From Hyphomicrobiales bacterium (lineage in GTDB: Bacteria > Pseudomonadota > Alphaproteobacteria > Rhizobiales > Rhizobiaceae), in contig UEIF01000048.1 of assembly GCA_900468805.1 (NCBI GenBank), forward strand, positions 1 to 64,000: a stretch of DNA of 64,000 nucleotides, written 5' to 3'. Numbering within the stretch: the first letter of the stretch is position 1; each line of letters starts with the position of its first letter. A model generated the notes under the pieces. That model searched no databases. It had not been told where the DNA came from and saw only the letters and a list, made by a program, of their open reading frames with translations. Positions 1-9,355 of the stretch are shown here, in pieces. Both the position numbers and the translations under genes were made by a program.

Positions 1-30
1 GTCTCAATAGCTGATCTGTCGGCGAAATGG

Positions 31-57
31 GGGGCACTCCATTCGGCATCGTGCCCC
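31..57. other. inverted repeat at the left edge
   Basis: Seven-base arms GGGGCAC and GTGCCCC are separated by 13 nt. No T-run follows. It could be the terminator of a gene outside the window or an operator for the Ssp operon that starts at 155. Nothing else is recognisable in positions 1-154 except the ribosome binding site AGGAG at 141-145. Confidence 0.3.
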
Positions 58-154
58 ATAGCGATGCAACGGCGGAAAGTTAGGGAAAAAGAAAAACCTG
101 ATCTTGGACTCGGTCAAAGGATGATAAATACCTTTTCGTCAGGAGTGTCGTTAC

Positions 155-1318
155 ATGATGCCTAGCGGAAGAGAGCGTTCAGTCTACCTCGATGGTCATG
201 CGACCACGCCCGTCGATCCCGAAACCTTGAATGCGATGATGCCGTGGTGGTCATCAATGGCCACGAACGCACACTCTCCGCACTCGTTCGGCCAGCGCGG
301 ATCATTGGCGGTGGAAGCGGCCCGAACCGAAGTCGCACGCCTTACCAATGTAGCCTCCAGCGAGATCGTATTCACCTCCGGTGCGACAGAAGCCAACAAC
401 ATTGCGCTACTGGGGGTGGCCGGAACCACATCTCCAGGAACCGGCGGTAAGAGCAACATCGTGGTGTCCGCGATCGAGCACAAAAGCGTCCTCGCAGCGA
501 CGGAGCAACTCGGCCATCGGGGATGGGAGATCAGGCTCGCTCCAGTCGATCGTTTTGGCATTCTCGATCTGTCATCATTCAACCGGCTTGTGGACGATGG
601 GACCTTTCTGGTCTCGGTGATGCTTGCAAACAATGAAGTCGGATCGGTCCAGCCGATAGACGACGTCATATCCATTTGCAGGGACCACGGAGCGATGGTT
701 CACACAGATGCAGCACAGGCCGTTGGTAAAATCCCGGTGTCGTTGTCCGAGGTAGATTTCGCCAGCATTTCCTCGCACAAGATGTATGGCCCCGTTGGAG
801 TGGGAGCTCTGTTTGTCTCTGCCGCCGCCCCGTTGCGGCCGAGACCGCTGATCTTCGGCGGGGGGCAGGAAGCAGGCCTGCGCCCCGGCACTCTACCTGT
901 GCCACTTATCGTTGGTTTCGGCACGGCCGCAAATTCTCGCGCCGGATTCTTGCACGGCGACGCCTTGCACGTCGAAAAACTGCGAGATCGCTTCCTGAAG
1001 CAACTAGAGAGTCGGCAGGTCAGCTTTGCTGTAAACGGGCACGAATCCTTCCGGCTCCCTGGGTCTATCAGCTTGGAGATGTATGACATCACCGCGATGG
1101 AACTCATAATGCGGCTTGGCGACAGGGTCCTCGTCGCTGAGGGGTCAGCATGCAATAGCGGAAATATAGAACAGTCTCATGTACTTAAGGCTATGAGTAT
1201 ATCCTCAGAACGAGCTGAGAGGTGTATCAGGATGATGGTGACACGGCATCTGACCGAGGACGACATAGATTACGCGGCGGAACAGATTGGGCTTGCTACT
1301 GGAGAGGCACGCCAGTAG
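155..1318 (+). CDS. sspA: SspA-like cysteine desulfurase (phosphorothioation sulfur donor)
   Basis: A PLP-dependent class V aminotransferase-fold cysteine desulfurase of the NifS/IscS/DndA group, 387 aa. It takes sulfur from L-cysteine as an enzyme persulfide and passes it to the modification machinery. The PLP lysine is K209 in SSHKMYGP, and the persulfide cysteine is C333 in the loop GSACNSG. HTDAAQ near 183-188 is the usual cofactor-binding segment. The start is ATG 155 with AGGAG 9 nt upstream; a second in-frame ATG follows directly. It is the first gene of a tight run with sspB, sspC and sspD, which points to DNA phosphorothioation rather than housekeeping Fe-S work. Sulfur transfer to SspD is inferred from the known Ssp/Dnd pathway. 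Confidence 0.9.
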   Translation: MMPSGRERSVYLDGHATTPVDPETLNAMMPWWSSMATNAHSPHSFGQRGSLAVEAARTEVARLTNVASSEIVFTSGATEANNIALLGVAGTTSPGTGGKSNIVVSAIEHKSVLAATEQLGHRGWEIRLAPVDRFGILDLSSFNRLVDDGTFLVSVMLANNEVGSVQPIDDVISICRDHGAMVHTDAAQAVGKIPVSLSEVDFASISSHKMYGPVGVGALFVSAAAPLRPRPLIFGGGQEAGLRPGTLPVPLIVGFGTAANSRAGFLHGDALHVEKLRDRFLKQLESRQVSFAVNGHESFRLPGSISLEMYDITAMELIMRLGDRVLVAEGSACNSGNIEQSHVLKAMSISSERAERCIRMMVTRHLTEDDIDYAAEQIGLATGEARQ

Positions 1319-1328
1319 ACTTTCCCGC

Positions 1329-2246
1329 ATGTTGATAGATTTTCGCGATTCCGAATTCCGGCCGCAGTTTGCCGGTCATGAAACCTTTCCGCTTCGGCTT
1401 CTATGGTTGAAGAAGGCATACGACGCCGTCGCGAAGGAAAACGCTAACAGAAGAACATTCCAGGAACAAGATGCCATCGCTCGCTTCGGCGTCGGCAAGA
1501 ACATGGCGATATCCATGCGTCACTGGGTGCTCGCAACGGGATTGGTAGAAGACTACGAAAATGGTCTACGGCCAAGCTCGCTCGGCGTGGCAATTCTGGA
1601 CGATGAGACAGGGCACGATCCGTTTCTTGAGAAGCCCGCGACGCTGTGGCTTGTCCATTTTGCGCTCGCCGGAAGTCCGGAGGTGACCACAACCTTCTTT
1701 TACTGCTTCAATATCATGAATCAAGCGATCTTTGACAGGGAGACCATCGCCACCGGGTTGATGGATCTTGCCAAGAGCAAGAACGCCCGCGTCACGGCAG
1801 AGACGATAAAGCGGGATGTCGAGGTCCTGATCAGGAGTTATGTGTCGAAGGCCGAAGGCGCGGAGGACGCAGTTGAGCCGCTTCTCAACGAGTTGTCCCT
1901 CATTCGTGAACAACGGCTCGCCAACCAGTTCGAATTTGTGCGCGGCCCCAAAAAAAGCCTTCCGGACGGCATATTCGCGCTGGCGGTTAGGACTTTCTGG
2001 AAACGTTGGCACCCAAGCGCACCGACGCTTTCCGCCGAGCTCCTGACCTATGGCGCGGGTTCGCCGGGTCGCGTCTTTAAGATGGACGAGGAGAGCGTGC
2101 TGAACCGGCTTGCGAGCATCGGAGAGATTACCGACGGATCAATCATATGGACCGACACAGCGGGATTGCGTCAGGTCAGCTTCGTCCGCGAGATCAAGGC
2201 GGATTCATTGCTCCGTTCCAGCTATGGCAAGGAGAGCAGATCATGA
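1329..2246 (+). CDS. sspB: SspB-like protein (DUF4007)
   Basis: 305 aa from ATG 1329. The N-terminus reads FAGHETFPLRLLWLKKAYDAV, the hallmark opening of DUF4007. In described SspABCD systems the DUF4007 protein is SspB, reported to nick DNA so that sulfur can be inserted on one strand. No classical nuclease motif is visible by eye. The start is 10 nt after the sspA stop. A TTG at 1287 would extend the frame by 14 codons inside sspA, but those residues do not look like the family. The stop overlaps the sspC start as ATGA, so translation is coupled. The role comes from family and position. Confidence 0.88.
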   Translation: MLIDFRDSEFRPQFAGHETFPLRLLWLKKAYDAVAKENANRRTFQEQDAIARFGVGKNMAISMRHWVLATGLVEDYENGLRPSSLGVAILDDETGHDPFLEKPATLWLVHFALAGSPEVTTTFFYCFNIMNQAIFDRETIATGLMDLAKSKNARVTAETIKRDVEVLIRSYVSKAEGAEDAVEPLLNELSLIREQRLANQFEFVRGPKKSLPDGIFALAVRTFWKRWHPSAPTLSAELLTYGAGSPGRVFKMDEESVLNRLASIGEITDGSIIWTDTAGLRQVSFVREIKADSLLRSSYGKESRS

Positions 2247-5200
2247 CCAGGCTCAGTGATGTGGTTCGCGTCGAGCGCCGGTTCGCGCTGTCTGCCCGAC
2301 TTGATTCGGATCTGGCCGGCTCTCCGCCTCTCAATGGCTACGTGCTGCAAGCGTCTGTCAGGAAATCTTTGATCGGCATGGCTGAAAGCATCGTGGATTC
2401 CGGCCAGCGATCCTTCACCTGGACGGGGCCTTATGGTGGCGGCAAGTCCTGCGCCGCATTGTTGGTCGGCAGCCTGGTTGCGGGCTCCGCAGATCAGCGA
2501 AAAGTCGCAAGGGACATCGTCGACGCTCAGTTCGCCCAGACTTTCTCAAGGGCGTTTCCTGAAGACTATGGGCATTGGAGAATTCTCGCGCTCACAGGCC
2601 GTCGGGCGGACCTCCACGAAGAGCTGGCGCTCGCAGCTTCGAAGACGTTCCGGTGGAGCAAAAAGGAAACGTCCCTCGCTCTCAAGGATACGAACTACCT
2701 GATCACCATGCTTGAGCTGCTCGCAGGCGAGTGCGGCGGACTGCTCGTCGTCATCGATGAGCTCGGCAAATTCTTCGAGCACGCCACGGGCAGCGGGGGC
2801 GATGTGCATATCCTGCAGGATATCGCCGAACGCGCCGCGCGGTCGAAGGCCAACATGGTCGTCGTGGGCATCCTGCACCAGTCCTTTGAGCAATATGCCG
2901 GACGTCTGGGCAAGACCGCCCGCACAGAATGGGCCAAAGTCCAGGGTCGCTATCAGAATGTGCCATTCTCGGCGCAATCTGATGAGATCGTCGCGCTCGT
3001 CGCGGCGGCTGTGGTGGCGAAGAAGACGCCTGAGGAGGCCAAGAAGCTCGCACGCGAGACCGCAATCGAGATCTCCACGAGAAGGCCGGTCGACATCGAT
3101 GTGCTGGCCGATGTGCTGGCTGGCGCTTGGCCGCTCCACCCGGTCACTTCGCTATTGCTTGGACCTGTATCTCGCCAAAGGTTTGCGCAGAACGAACGTA
3201 GCGTGTTCGGCTTCCTGTCTTCGTCTGAGCCGCACGGCTTCCAGGCGCATCTCCTGTCTGCGCCGGCATCTGGCCCGGAAGCATGGTTTGGTCCCGATCA
3301 GCTTTGGGACTACCTTCTCAGCAGTTTCGGATCTGCACTTGCGGTAGGTCCGGACGGAAGCCGTCTGACGCTGGCCATCGAGGCCGTCGAGCGCGCGGCA
3401 TTGCGCGGGCCGCTCAGCGAGCGCCTCACCAAGGCCGCAGCAATGATCGAGTTCTTCCGGAACGGGTCTGGGCTTGCGGTTTCGGACAAGATTCTGAGGC
3501 TTTGCGCGAGCGACGAAGACGGTTCGACAGTCGATGAAGCACTACGGGAGCTTGTGGATCGCGCAATCCTTATCCGGCAGCCTCGGCTAGGCGGTTATGC
3601 GATCTTTGCTGGAAGCGATTTCGACCTCGAAGAGGCGATAAAGACCTATTCGGATCAGCCGGACGTCGAGGCTTTGCTGGACGTACCGTCCCGACTGGAC
3701 GTAGGCCCGATCGCTGCAAAGCGGCACTATTTCAACACCGGGGCACTGCGTACTTTCGATGTCCTCCTCCAGGTGGCGCACGAAGTACCGAAGGACTTTT
3801 CTGTTTGGGCCGCGACGACGGCCGAACGCTTGGCCAAGCGAAAAAGGCGATCGACCGGCATCATGGTCCTCGTGATGCCTGTTGCACAGACGATCGAAGC
3901 GGATCCCGAAGAGCTTGCGTCGGCACTGTCTCGCCACCTCGAGGAAACTGGTGTGACGGCCGCAGTGGCACTTCCCACCGGCTCCGAACTCCTGCGCGCG
4001 AATATCGACGACCTCTACGCGCTTGACCGAATAGAGGCGGCCCACCCGCAGTTGGAAGGCGACCGTATCGCGAGGCGCGAGGTCGCATCACGTCGCGCGC
4101 AACTGATGGAATTGGCAAGAGAAGAACTTCTGACGTGCTTCTCAACCGCTCAATGGTGGTCGCTGGGAGCTAGGGCTCTGGAATTAGACGGAAGCAACAT
4201 CAGCGTCGTGGCGTCGAACGTGATGGATGCAGCATTCAAAGACGGGCCAATAATTCAGAGCGAGCTGCTCAACAGAGACAAACCGTCGACAAGCGCAATG
4301 GCCGGCCTCCGGGCGCTGGCGCACGCGATGGTCGGGCATGCTAGAAGCGAAACCTTGGACATTGCTGGCTTCCCTGCCGAGAAAGGGCTCTATCTTACGG
4401 TTATCAAGCCGCTTGGCCTGCATCGGGAAAATGCCGACGGCGTGCTCGGCTTCACCGACCCGGACACGAGCGTCGCGGGCCGAAGGCTCGAGCCGGCTTG
4501 GCGGGTTCTAGCAAACGGCAAGCGCATTAAACTTTCGGATCTCTACGACCGGTGGTCGCAGCGCCCCATAGGCATGAAGCGTGGAGTGATGCCGCTGATC
4601 GCTCTGGCGTTTCTGCTGGCGCACCGAGATACTGTCGCCGTCTATGTCGATGGCGCGTTCGAAGCTGTCATAGACGACGTCTTTGTCGACCGGATGATGC
4701 AGGATCCCGCCGGCGTTGAGCTAAGAAGGGTAGTGAGATCAAAGAAGAATGAGGCTTTCATGCTTCGCCTCGCGACTCTTCTCTCCAGCGAACAAGAAAC
4801 TATCGCTGCAGCATCGTTGCCAGTTGCATCTGCTCTTTATCAACGCTTCAGGGCTTTGCCGATCTGGTCACAGCGGACATCCTCGATCTCTCCAAACGCG
4901 CAGCGCGTTCGAGACATCATTTTGAAGGCAACTGATCCCGAAGCCCTGCTGTTCGTCGATCTAGCGAATACGCTCAAGGATGAAATTGATCCCGCTGTCT
5001 CGGTTACCTCGGCCTTGCGGGAAGCCGAAATCGCCTACCCAAAGATGTTGGCCGAACTCCGAAAGAAGCTGGCTCTCGAGCTCGGTGTAGACGCCGAGAC
5101 GTTTGCCGGTCTGGGTTCAAGAGCAGCGACGGCGTCGGGGGTCACCGCCGATCTGCGCCTTGACGCGTTCGCAGCGCGTGCGGGCGCGTTCGCGGACGGC

Positions 5201-5578
5201 CAAGGCGACGTCGAAGGCTTGGCAAGCCTTCTGGTCCACAAGCCCCCAAGGAACTGGTCGGATAAGGAGCAGGAACAAGCTTCATTCGAACTCGCCAAGC
5301 TTGCGCGGCGATTCCGCGAGGCCGAGGCGTTCGCTGCCGTCAAAGGAAGAGCTCCGACGGCTCGGGCTATCTCGGTGGTTGTCGGACTGGATCCAGGCGC
5401 CGATCCACACTTCCATACATTCGAAGTGACCGAATCTGAGATGCGGGACGCAGAAGACCTTGCGACCGAACTCATAAAGCGACTGAAGAAGAGCAAGTTC
5501 CGAACGACCGTCGAACTCGCCGCTCTCGCACGCGTGGTGGAACGCCTCTCGGTCGACGAAGCAGGAGAGTCACAATGA
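2243..5578 (+). CDS. sspC: SspC-like P-loop ATPase
   Basis: A large soluble protein, 1111 aa from ATG 2243. The ribosome binding site AAGGAG at 2229-2234 and the ATGA overlap with sspB decide this start over an upstream in-frame ATG at 2147. The Walker A motif is GPYGGGKS at about 62-69 and Walker B is LLVVIDE at about 167-173, so the ATPase domain is N-terminal. The long remainder has no domain I recognise. In Ssp systems the large ATPase between sspB and sspD is SspC, whose ATP hydrolysis supports the modification. The stop overlaps the sspD start as ATGA. Confident on family and context, not on mechanism. Confidence 0.88.
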   Translation: MTRLSDVVRVERRFALSARLDSDLAGSPPLNGYVLQASVRKSLIGMAESIVDSGQRSFTWTGPYGGGKSCAALLVGSLVAGSADQRKVARDIVDAQFAQTFSRAFPEDYGHWRILALTGRRADLHEELALAASKTFRWSKKETSLALKDTNYLITMLELLAGECGGLLVVIDELGKFFEHATGSGGDVHILQDIAERAARSKANMVVVGILHQSFEQYAGRLGKTARTEWAKVQGRYQNVPFSAQSDEIVALVAAAVVAKKTPEEAKKLARETAIEISTRRPVDIDVLADVLAGAWPLHPVTSLLLGPVSRQRFAQNERSVFGFLSSSEPHGFQAHLLSAPASGPEAWFGPDQLWDYLLSSFGSALAVGPDGSRLTLAIEAVERAALRGPLSERLTKAAAMIEFFRNGSGLAVSDKILRLCASDEDGSTVDEALRELVDRAILIRQPRLGGYAIFAGSDFDLEEAIKTYSDQPDVEALLDVPSRLDVGPIAAKRHYFNTGALRTFDVLLQVAHEVPKDFSVWAATTAERLAKRKRRSTGIMVLVMPVAQTIEADPEELASALSRHLEETGVTAAVALPTGSELLRANIDDLYALDRIEAAHPQLEGDRIARREVASRRAQLMELAREELLTCFSTAQWWSLGARALELDGSNISVVASNVMDAAFKDGPIIQSELLNRDKPSTSAMAGLRALAHAMVGHARSETLDIAGFPAEKGLYLTVIKPLGLHRENADGVLGFTDPDTSVAGRRLEPAWRVLANGKRIKLSDLYDRWSQRPIGMKRGVMPLIALAFLLAHRDTVAVYVDGAFEAVIDDVFVDRMMQDPAGVELRRVVRSKKNEAFMLRLATLLSSEQETIAAASLPVASALYQRFRALPIWSQRTSSISPNAQRVRDIILKATDPEALLFVDLANTLKDEIDPAVSVTSALREAEIAYPKMLAELRKKLALELGVDAETFAGLGSRAATASGVTADLRLDAFAARAGAFADGQGDVEGLASLLVHKPPRNWSDKEQEQASFELAKLARRFREAEAFAAVKGRAPTARAISVVVGLDPGADPHFHTFEVTESEMRDAEDLATELIKRLKKSKFRTTVELAALARVVERLSVDEAGESQ

Positions 5579-6423
5579 CGCAGGCACGTGAACGGCATAT
5601 CCTTGGAATTTCTGGTGGTCGCGACAGTGCGGCCCTCGCCGTGTTCATGAGACAGAACCATCCCGAGCTTCCGATAGAGTACTTCTTCACGGACACTGGA
5701 AAGGAGCTTGCCGAGGTGTACGAGTTTCTGGATAAGCTCGAGGGCTTCCTAGGCAAGCCGATACACCGCTTAAATCCCGACCGAGATTTCGATTTTTGGC
5801 TAAAGGAATACAATCACTTTCTGCCATCCCCAAAGACGAGATGGTGCACGCGGCAGCTCAAGCTGCGGCCGTTGGAACAATGGCTGAAAAGCGATCTGGA
5901 AAGTGGCACTGTAATTCACTCTTACGTCGCCATCCGCGCCGACGAGCCCAGCCGAGAGGGCTATCAGTCGACTCATGCCAACATGAAGGTTCACCTGCCA
6001 CTCAGAGAAGCCGGCGTTGACCGGGCTCAAGTGATCGAGATGCTCGAAAGCGCAGGCGTCGGGGAGCCGGAATATTATACCTGGAGGACCCGGTCGGGAT
6101 GCACCTTCTGCTTCTTCCAACAAAAGATCGAATGGGTCCGTCTGATGCGCGAACATCCGGACGCCTTTGCTGAAGCGAAGGGGTACGAGAAGAGCGCGCT
6201 TGATCATGGCTCTCCGTTCACGTGGAGCCAAGGCGAAAGTCTGGAGGAACTTGGGCGTCCGGAACGGGTATTAGCCATCGAGAACGAGTTTGAGCAACGA
6301 AGAAAGCGTACTCTTGCCCGCCGAAGGGTGAACCCCCTTGCAGGGACTAGTCAGACGCTTACCATCGACGACTACTACGGTATAGACGAAGCGAGCGCGG
6401 GCTGTGTGATTTGCCACAAGTAG
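5575..6423 (+). CDS. sspD: SspD-like PAPS reductase-family ATP pyrophosphatase
   Basis: 282 aa. The PP-loop SGGRDS at 13-18 marks the PAPS reductase/ATP pyrophosphatase fold. This enzyme would activate the DNA phosphate by adenylation and deliver the sulfur coming from SspA, as DndC does in the Dnd pathway. Cysteines at C91 (RWCTRQ), C176/C179 (GCTFC) and C277/C280 (GCVIC at the C-terminus) suggest a metal or Fe-S site. The start ATG 5575 overlaps the sspC stop. It closes the sspABCD modification module; the next gene begins about 255 nt later, so the effector genes may have their own promoter. Confidence 0.88.
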   Translation: MTQARERHILGISGGRDSAALAVFMRQNHPELPIEYFFTDTGKELAEVYEFLDKLEGFLGKPIHRLNPDRDFDFWLKEYNHFLPSPKTRWCTRQLKLRPLEQWLKSDLESGTVIHSYVAIRADEPSREGYQSTHANMKVHLPLREAGVDRAQVIEMLESAGVGEPEYYTWRTRSGCTFCFFQQKIEWVRLMREHPDAFAEAKGYEKSALDHGSPFTWSQGESLEELGRPERVLAIENEFEQRRKRTLARRRVNPLAGTSQTLTIDDYYGIDEASAGCVICHK

Positions 6424-6679
6424 CCGAGCGCCTCAGATGCGTCGATGATTACCGCCGGATTTGAGTTGGTATCTACAGTCATATCAACAAGCCCTCTGCT
6501 TCATTTCTGTCGCATGGCGGAAGCTGCAGACAATACGCATTCGCCGCAGCGAGGTGGAGCCCGGCGGAAGTCGTTCCGGAGGAAATTGGGTTGTGCTCCT
6601 CTCTTCCGGGCTTCCGTATTATATCGAGGTGAGCTAGCGTTGCGAGATTGTATTCGAATACTGCAACTTGGAGGCGGTT
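6424..6679. other. intergenic gap between modification and effector modules
   Basis: About 255 nt with no convincing coding frame. An 80-codon frame here (6445-6687) lacks a good ribosome binding site and runs past the real start of the next gene. The gap is the only sizeable one in the run 155-11511, so it is the likeliest place for a second promoter. I cannot point to a clear -35/-10 pair. Confidence 0.4.
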
Positions 6680-6856
6680 GTGACTGATAGCGAGGAGAGT
6701 TTGCGTTCAGAGGCATTTGAGGCTCGCGAACTAGATAAGTTGATCCGTCAAATCCTAGACAAGGTCAGACGCAACTATTTCGAAAATGGTGAAACCGCCC
6801 GCGGAATCCCTTCTGAGATCAAAAAGATCATCGAAGCAAACATGGATCGTTTTTAG
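6680..6856 (+). CDS. small DNA-modification-system-associated protein (58 aa)
   Basis: 58 aa from GTG 6680, which has GGAGG at 6670-6674 (5-nt spacer); the longer TTG form from 6668 would bury that site. The product is charged, with no membrane segment or cysteines; it reads like a helical partner protein (AFEARELDKLIRQILDKV, then RGIPSEIKKIIEANMDRF). The stop TAG is directly followed by the ATG of the ATPase gene, so the two are coupled. Small proteins in this place are known beside Dnd/Ssp-like loci as DNA modification system-associated small proteins. I infer a stoichiometric partner of the ATPase. Confidence 0.72.
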   Translation: MTDSEESLRSEAFEARELDKLIRQILDKVRRNYFENGETARGIPSEIKKIIEANMDRF

Positions 6857-8887
6857 ATGTTAATTCAACGCATCGGACTTACGAACTGGCGAAGCTTCTA
6901 CGGAGAAAATGACTTCTTCGTTTCCCAAGATCCGCAGAAAAACGTTACTCTTATTCGCGCAGAGAATGGCGTTGGAAAAACAAGCCTTTTGGCTGCAATC
7001 AACTGGTGCTTTTTCAATATTCTTCCGGCCGAAAGTGAATTCGAGAATCCGAAGGAGCTCGTTAATAAGTTCGCCGCGAGCCGAGAGCAAGCCACGCGAG
7101 CCACGGTCGAAGTGGACTTCAAGCACGACGGGAAGCGCTACCGTGCTAGCCGCTCTTATGATCAACGAACGATGACAACCGAGCCTTTGCGCATGGTGGA
7201 TTTGCGTGCCGGCGGTGAGGTGCCGATTTCGCAAAGCAATCCTGATCGCTTTATCAACTCCGTCATTCCACGAGAGATGGCACCACATTTCTTCTTCTAT
7301 GGAGAAGCGACAAGTCGCTACACCGGAGCCACCGGTGCTAAGAAATTCGGTGAAGCGGTCAAAGGAATACTTGGATCGACGGTGGCTCGGATGGCTCTCG
7401 ACGATCTTAAAAAGACATGCCAAGAGTATAATAAACAAGCTTCGGACAACACCAATGCCGAAGCGCGGACGATCGAGCGACAAATAGAAGATATAGAGGC
7501 GAAGATTACGTCCTGTGGGGGTAATCTCATAAGGACTGAGGAAGAGATCGAAGCCGCGACTGAGCGAATGGATCGATTGAGCCAAGAGCTCGCGGGAACA
7601 AAGCCGGCCAAGGAAGCTCAAGCCCGACGCCTGCGCCTCGAGAGTCAGCTTGCTGCAAAGGAGGCAGAGAGAAACAAAGCGCTCGCCCGCTCAAGCTCTT
7701 GGATGCAGAATTACATCACATCCGTACTTGCAGATGAATTGATGAGTGAGGCAGCCGAAGTCATTAAAGCTGAGGAAACACGGCGCAAACTTCCCTCTCC
7801 TTATGACAAAAAGCTAGTCAACGAAATACTCGAAGACAAGATGTGCATTTGCGGCCGGCCCGTGAGTGAGGGTAGTCCTGAGCACGACCACATCAAGACG
7901 CTCCTCGATTCCGCTGGTGATCAAGCAGTAATGTCGCGTGTCATGTCTACGCGTGAGGCGCTTGGTCGGTTTGAGCAACGCGCGGAACGAGCTTGGAGCG
8001 AGTTCGAACGAAATAACGAGGATTTGCGTAAGGTAGAGAGCGAGATCCAGCGCACTGACGCCGAGTTGACTGAGATATCCAAAGAGCTTGCCGCCAACCC
8101 CATCACCGACATTGCCGAGAAGGAGGCTGCACGCGGGCGGGCGAAGCAGCAGCGTGACCAGGCGATCGATCGCAAATCTGGGTTCCAAGCAACGATCACG
8201 AATCTTCAACGTGAAATGGCTGACCTTGAACGTCGACGGGACGAATTAATAAGGAAGTCGGACACAGCGAAGCGCTACGTAAAGCGCGCACAACTGTCGG
8301 CGGCGCTAATGGCGCGACTAGATTCGCGTCTTGCCCAAGAAGAAGAGGCTGCGAGATCGACGATTGAGGGGGAGATAGATCGAATCGTACAGAAGTTTAT
8401 GCGAAAGCCGGTCAGGGTGAAGCTAGACAAAGACTACCAGTTAAGACTGTACGACGAGCACGGCGTGGAAGTCGCAAAGAGCACCGGTGAAAATCAGTTG
8501 CTCGGACTCGCATTCACCGGCGCTATCTCCAAATTTGCAAAGAGCCGTCAGAATGACAACGATGATATTCTCCTACCGGGAACTGTTGCTCCCCTCGTAG
8601 TTGACTCACCGTTCGGCCACCTCGATCCGCTCTATCGTCGCGGTGTGGCCGAGTTCTTGCCGGATCTTGCCTCGCAGGTGATCTTGCTTGTCTCCACTTC
8701 CCAGGCTTCTGACGTGGTGATGGCGACCTTGGCTGATAAGGTTGATCAACAGTATTTGCTGACCCGTCACAACCGCGGAGATGGAGCTGGTAAGCAGCCA
8801 GAGGTGCTCAGCATTGGGGGAAATAGCTATGACCTCACCAAGTACAACAGCGAGATTGACGGCACTCGCATAACTGAGGTTGCCTAA
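6857..8887 (+). CDS. Rad50/DndD-like SMC-type ATPase of the effector module
   Basis: 676 aa. The Walker A motif ENGVGKTS lies at about 36-43 after a typical SMC/RecF-like start (LTNWRSFYG). Two long charged coiled-coil stretches (about 200-310 and 360-510) flank CIC at 330-332, which may be a minimal zinc-hook-like turn. The C-terminal head has the ABC signature STGENQLLG (542-550) and Walker B LVVDSPFGHLD (580-590). The ATPase therefore forms from head domains at the two ends. DndD has the same plan, but here the gene lies after a full sspABCD set, so it most likely belongs to the SspFGH-type restriction arm. I do not assign F, G or H. Confidence 0.82.
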   Translation: MLIQRIGLTNWRSFYGENDFFVSQDPQKNVTLIRAENGVGKTSLLAAINWCFFNILPAESEFENPKELVNKFAASREQATRATVEVDFKHDGKRYRASRSYDQRTMTTEPLRMVDLRAGGEVPISQSNPDRFINSVIPREMAPHFFFYGEATSRYTGATGAKKFGEAVKGILGSTVARMALDDLKKTCQEYNKQASDNTNAEARTIERQIEDIEAKITSCGGNLIRTEEEIEAATERMDRLSQELAGTKPAKEAQARRLRLESQLAAKEAERNKALARSSSWMQNYITSVLADELMSEAAEVIKAEETRRKLPSPYDKKLVNEILEDKMCICGRPVSEGSPEHDHIKTLLDSAGDQAVMSRVMSTREALGRFEQRAERAWSEFERNNEDLRKVESEIQRTDAELTEISKELAANPITDIAEKEAARGRAKQQRDQAIDRKSGFQATITNLQREMADLERRRDELIRKSDTAKRYVKRAQLSAALMARLDSRLAQEEEAARSTIEGEIDRIVQKFMRKPVRVKLDKDYQLRLYDEHGVEVAKSTGENQLLGLAFTGAISKFAKSRQNDNDDILLPGTVAPLVVDSPFGHLDPLYRRGVAEFLPDLASQVILLVSTSQASDVVMATLADKVDQQYLLTRHNRGDGAGKQPEVLSIGGNSYDLTKYNSEIDGTRITEVA

Positions 8888-8890
8888 GTC

Positions 8891-9355
8891 ATGCGCCTTA
8901 TTCACTCTCCCGTTCGACGCAGCAAAACCGTTGAACCGACTCTCCAAGCGCTTGGAGGCAAAGATGGAAAACTCTTCTCCACTCTGCGCGAGGCCATGAG
9001 CTTTTGTGCGGTGCTCGGTTATAAAGAGCGGCGAAAAAAACCGCTCGACCCCCATGCAGGAACCGAAGATATTGCGGGTGCTCAATTCCAGATAAACGAA
9101 GCGGTGGATATCGTATTTGCGCTGGCGCTTGCTGATGCAAAAAACTCCGACATACTTCGACCAGAGCAGGAGAAGGACTGCGTACAAATTTACGAAGAGT
9201 ATGCCAACGGCGGCCTTGAGCTAGTACAAAGCTGGATCGACCGCTACTCGGATATAAGCGTCGAAGACGCGGTGTGGCGTGGCCTCAATTCGATCGGCGT
9301 AAAACCACCAGGTCCACCGCCTACTGCTGCCGCGGTAATTGAACCGAGTTTTTGA
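8891..9355 (+). CDS. 154-aa Dnd-associated-protein-4-like protein
   Basis: 154 aa, starting 3 nt after the ATPase stop; its stop TGA overlaps the next ATG (TGATG). The segment KLFSTLREAMSFCAVLGY at about 27-44 and the mostly helical remainder resemble, from memory, a small family found in phosphorothioation loci (dnd system-associated protein 4). No catalytic motif is visible. Coupling on both sides suggests a subunit bridging the ATPase and the helicase-nuclease. Its membership of an SspFGH-type complex is inferred from gene order. Confidence 0.68.
   Translation: MRLIHSPVRRSKTVEPTLQALGGKDGKLFSTLREAMSFCAVLGYKERRKKPLDPHAGTEDIAGAQFQINEAVDIVFALALADAKNSDILRPEQEKDCVQIYEEYANGGLELVQSWIDRYSDISVEDAVWRGLNSIGVKPPGPPPTAAAVIEPSF

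Noticed and set aside
6445..6687. 80-codon frame between sspD and the effector module
   Set aside because: No ribosome binding site, mixed composition, and it overlaps the better supported small gene at 6680.
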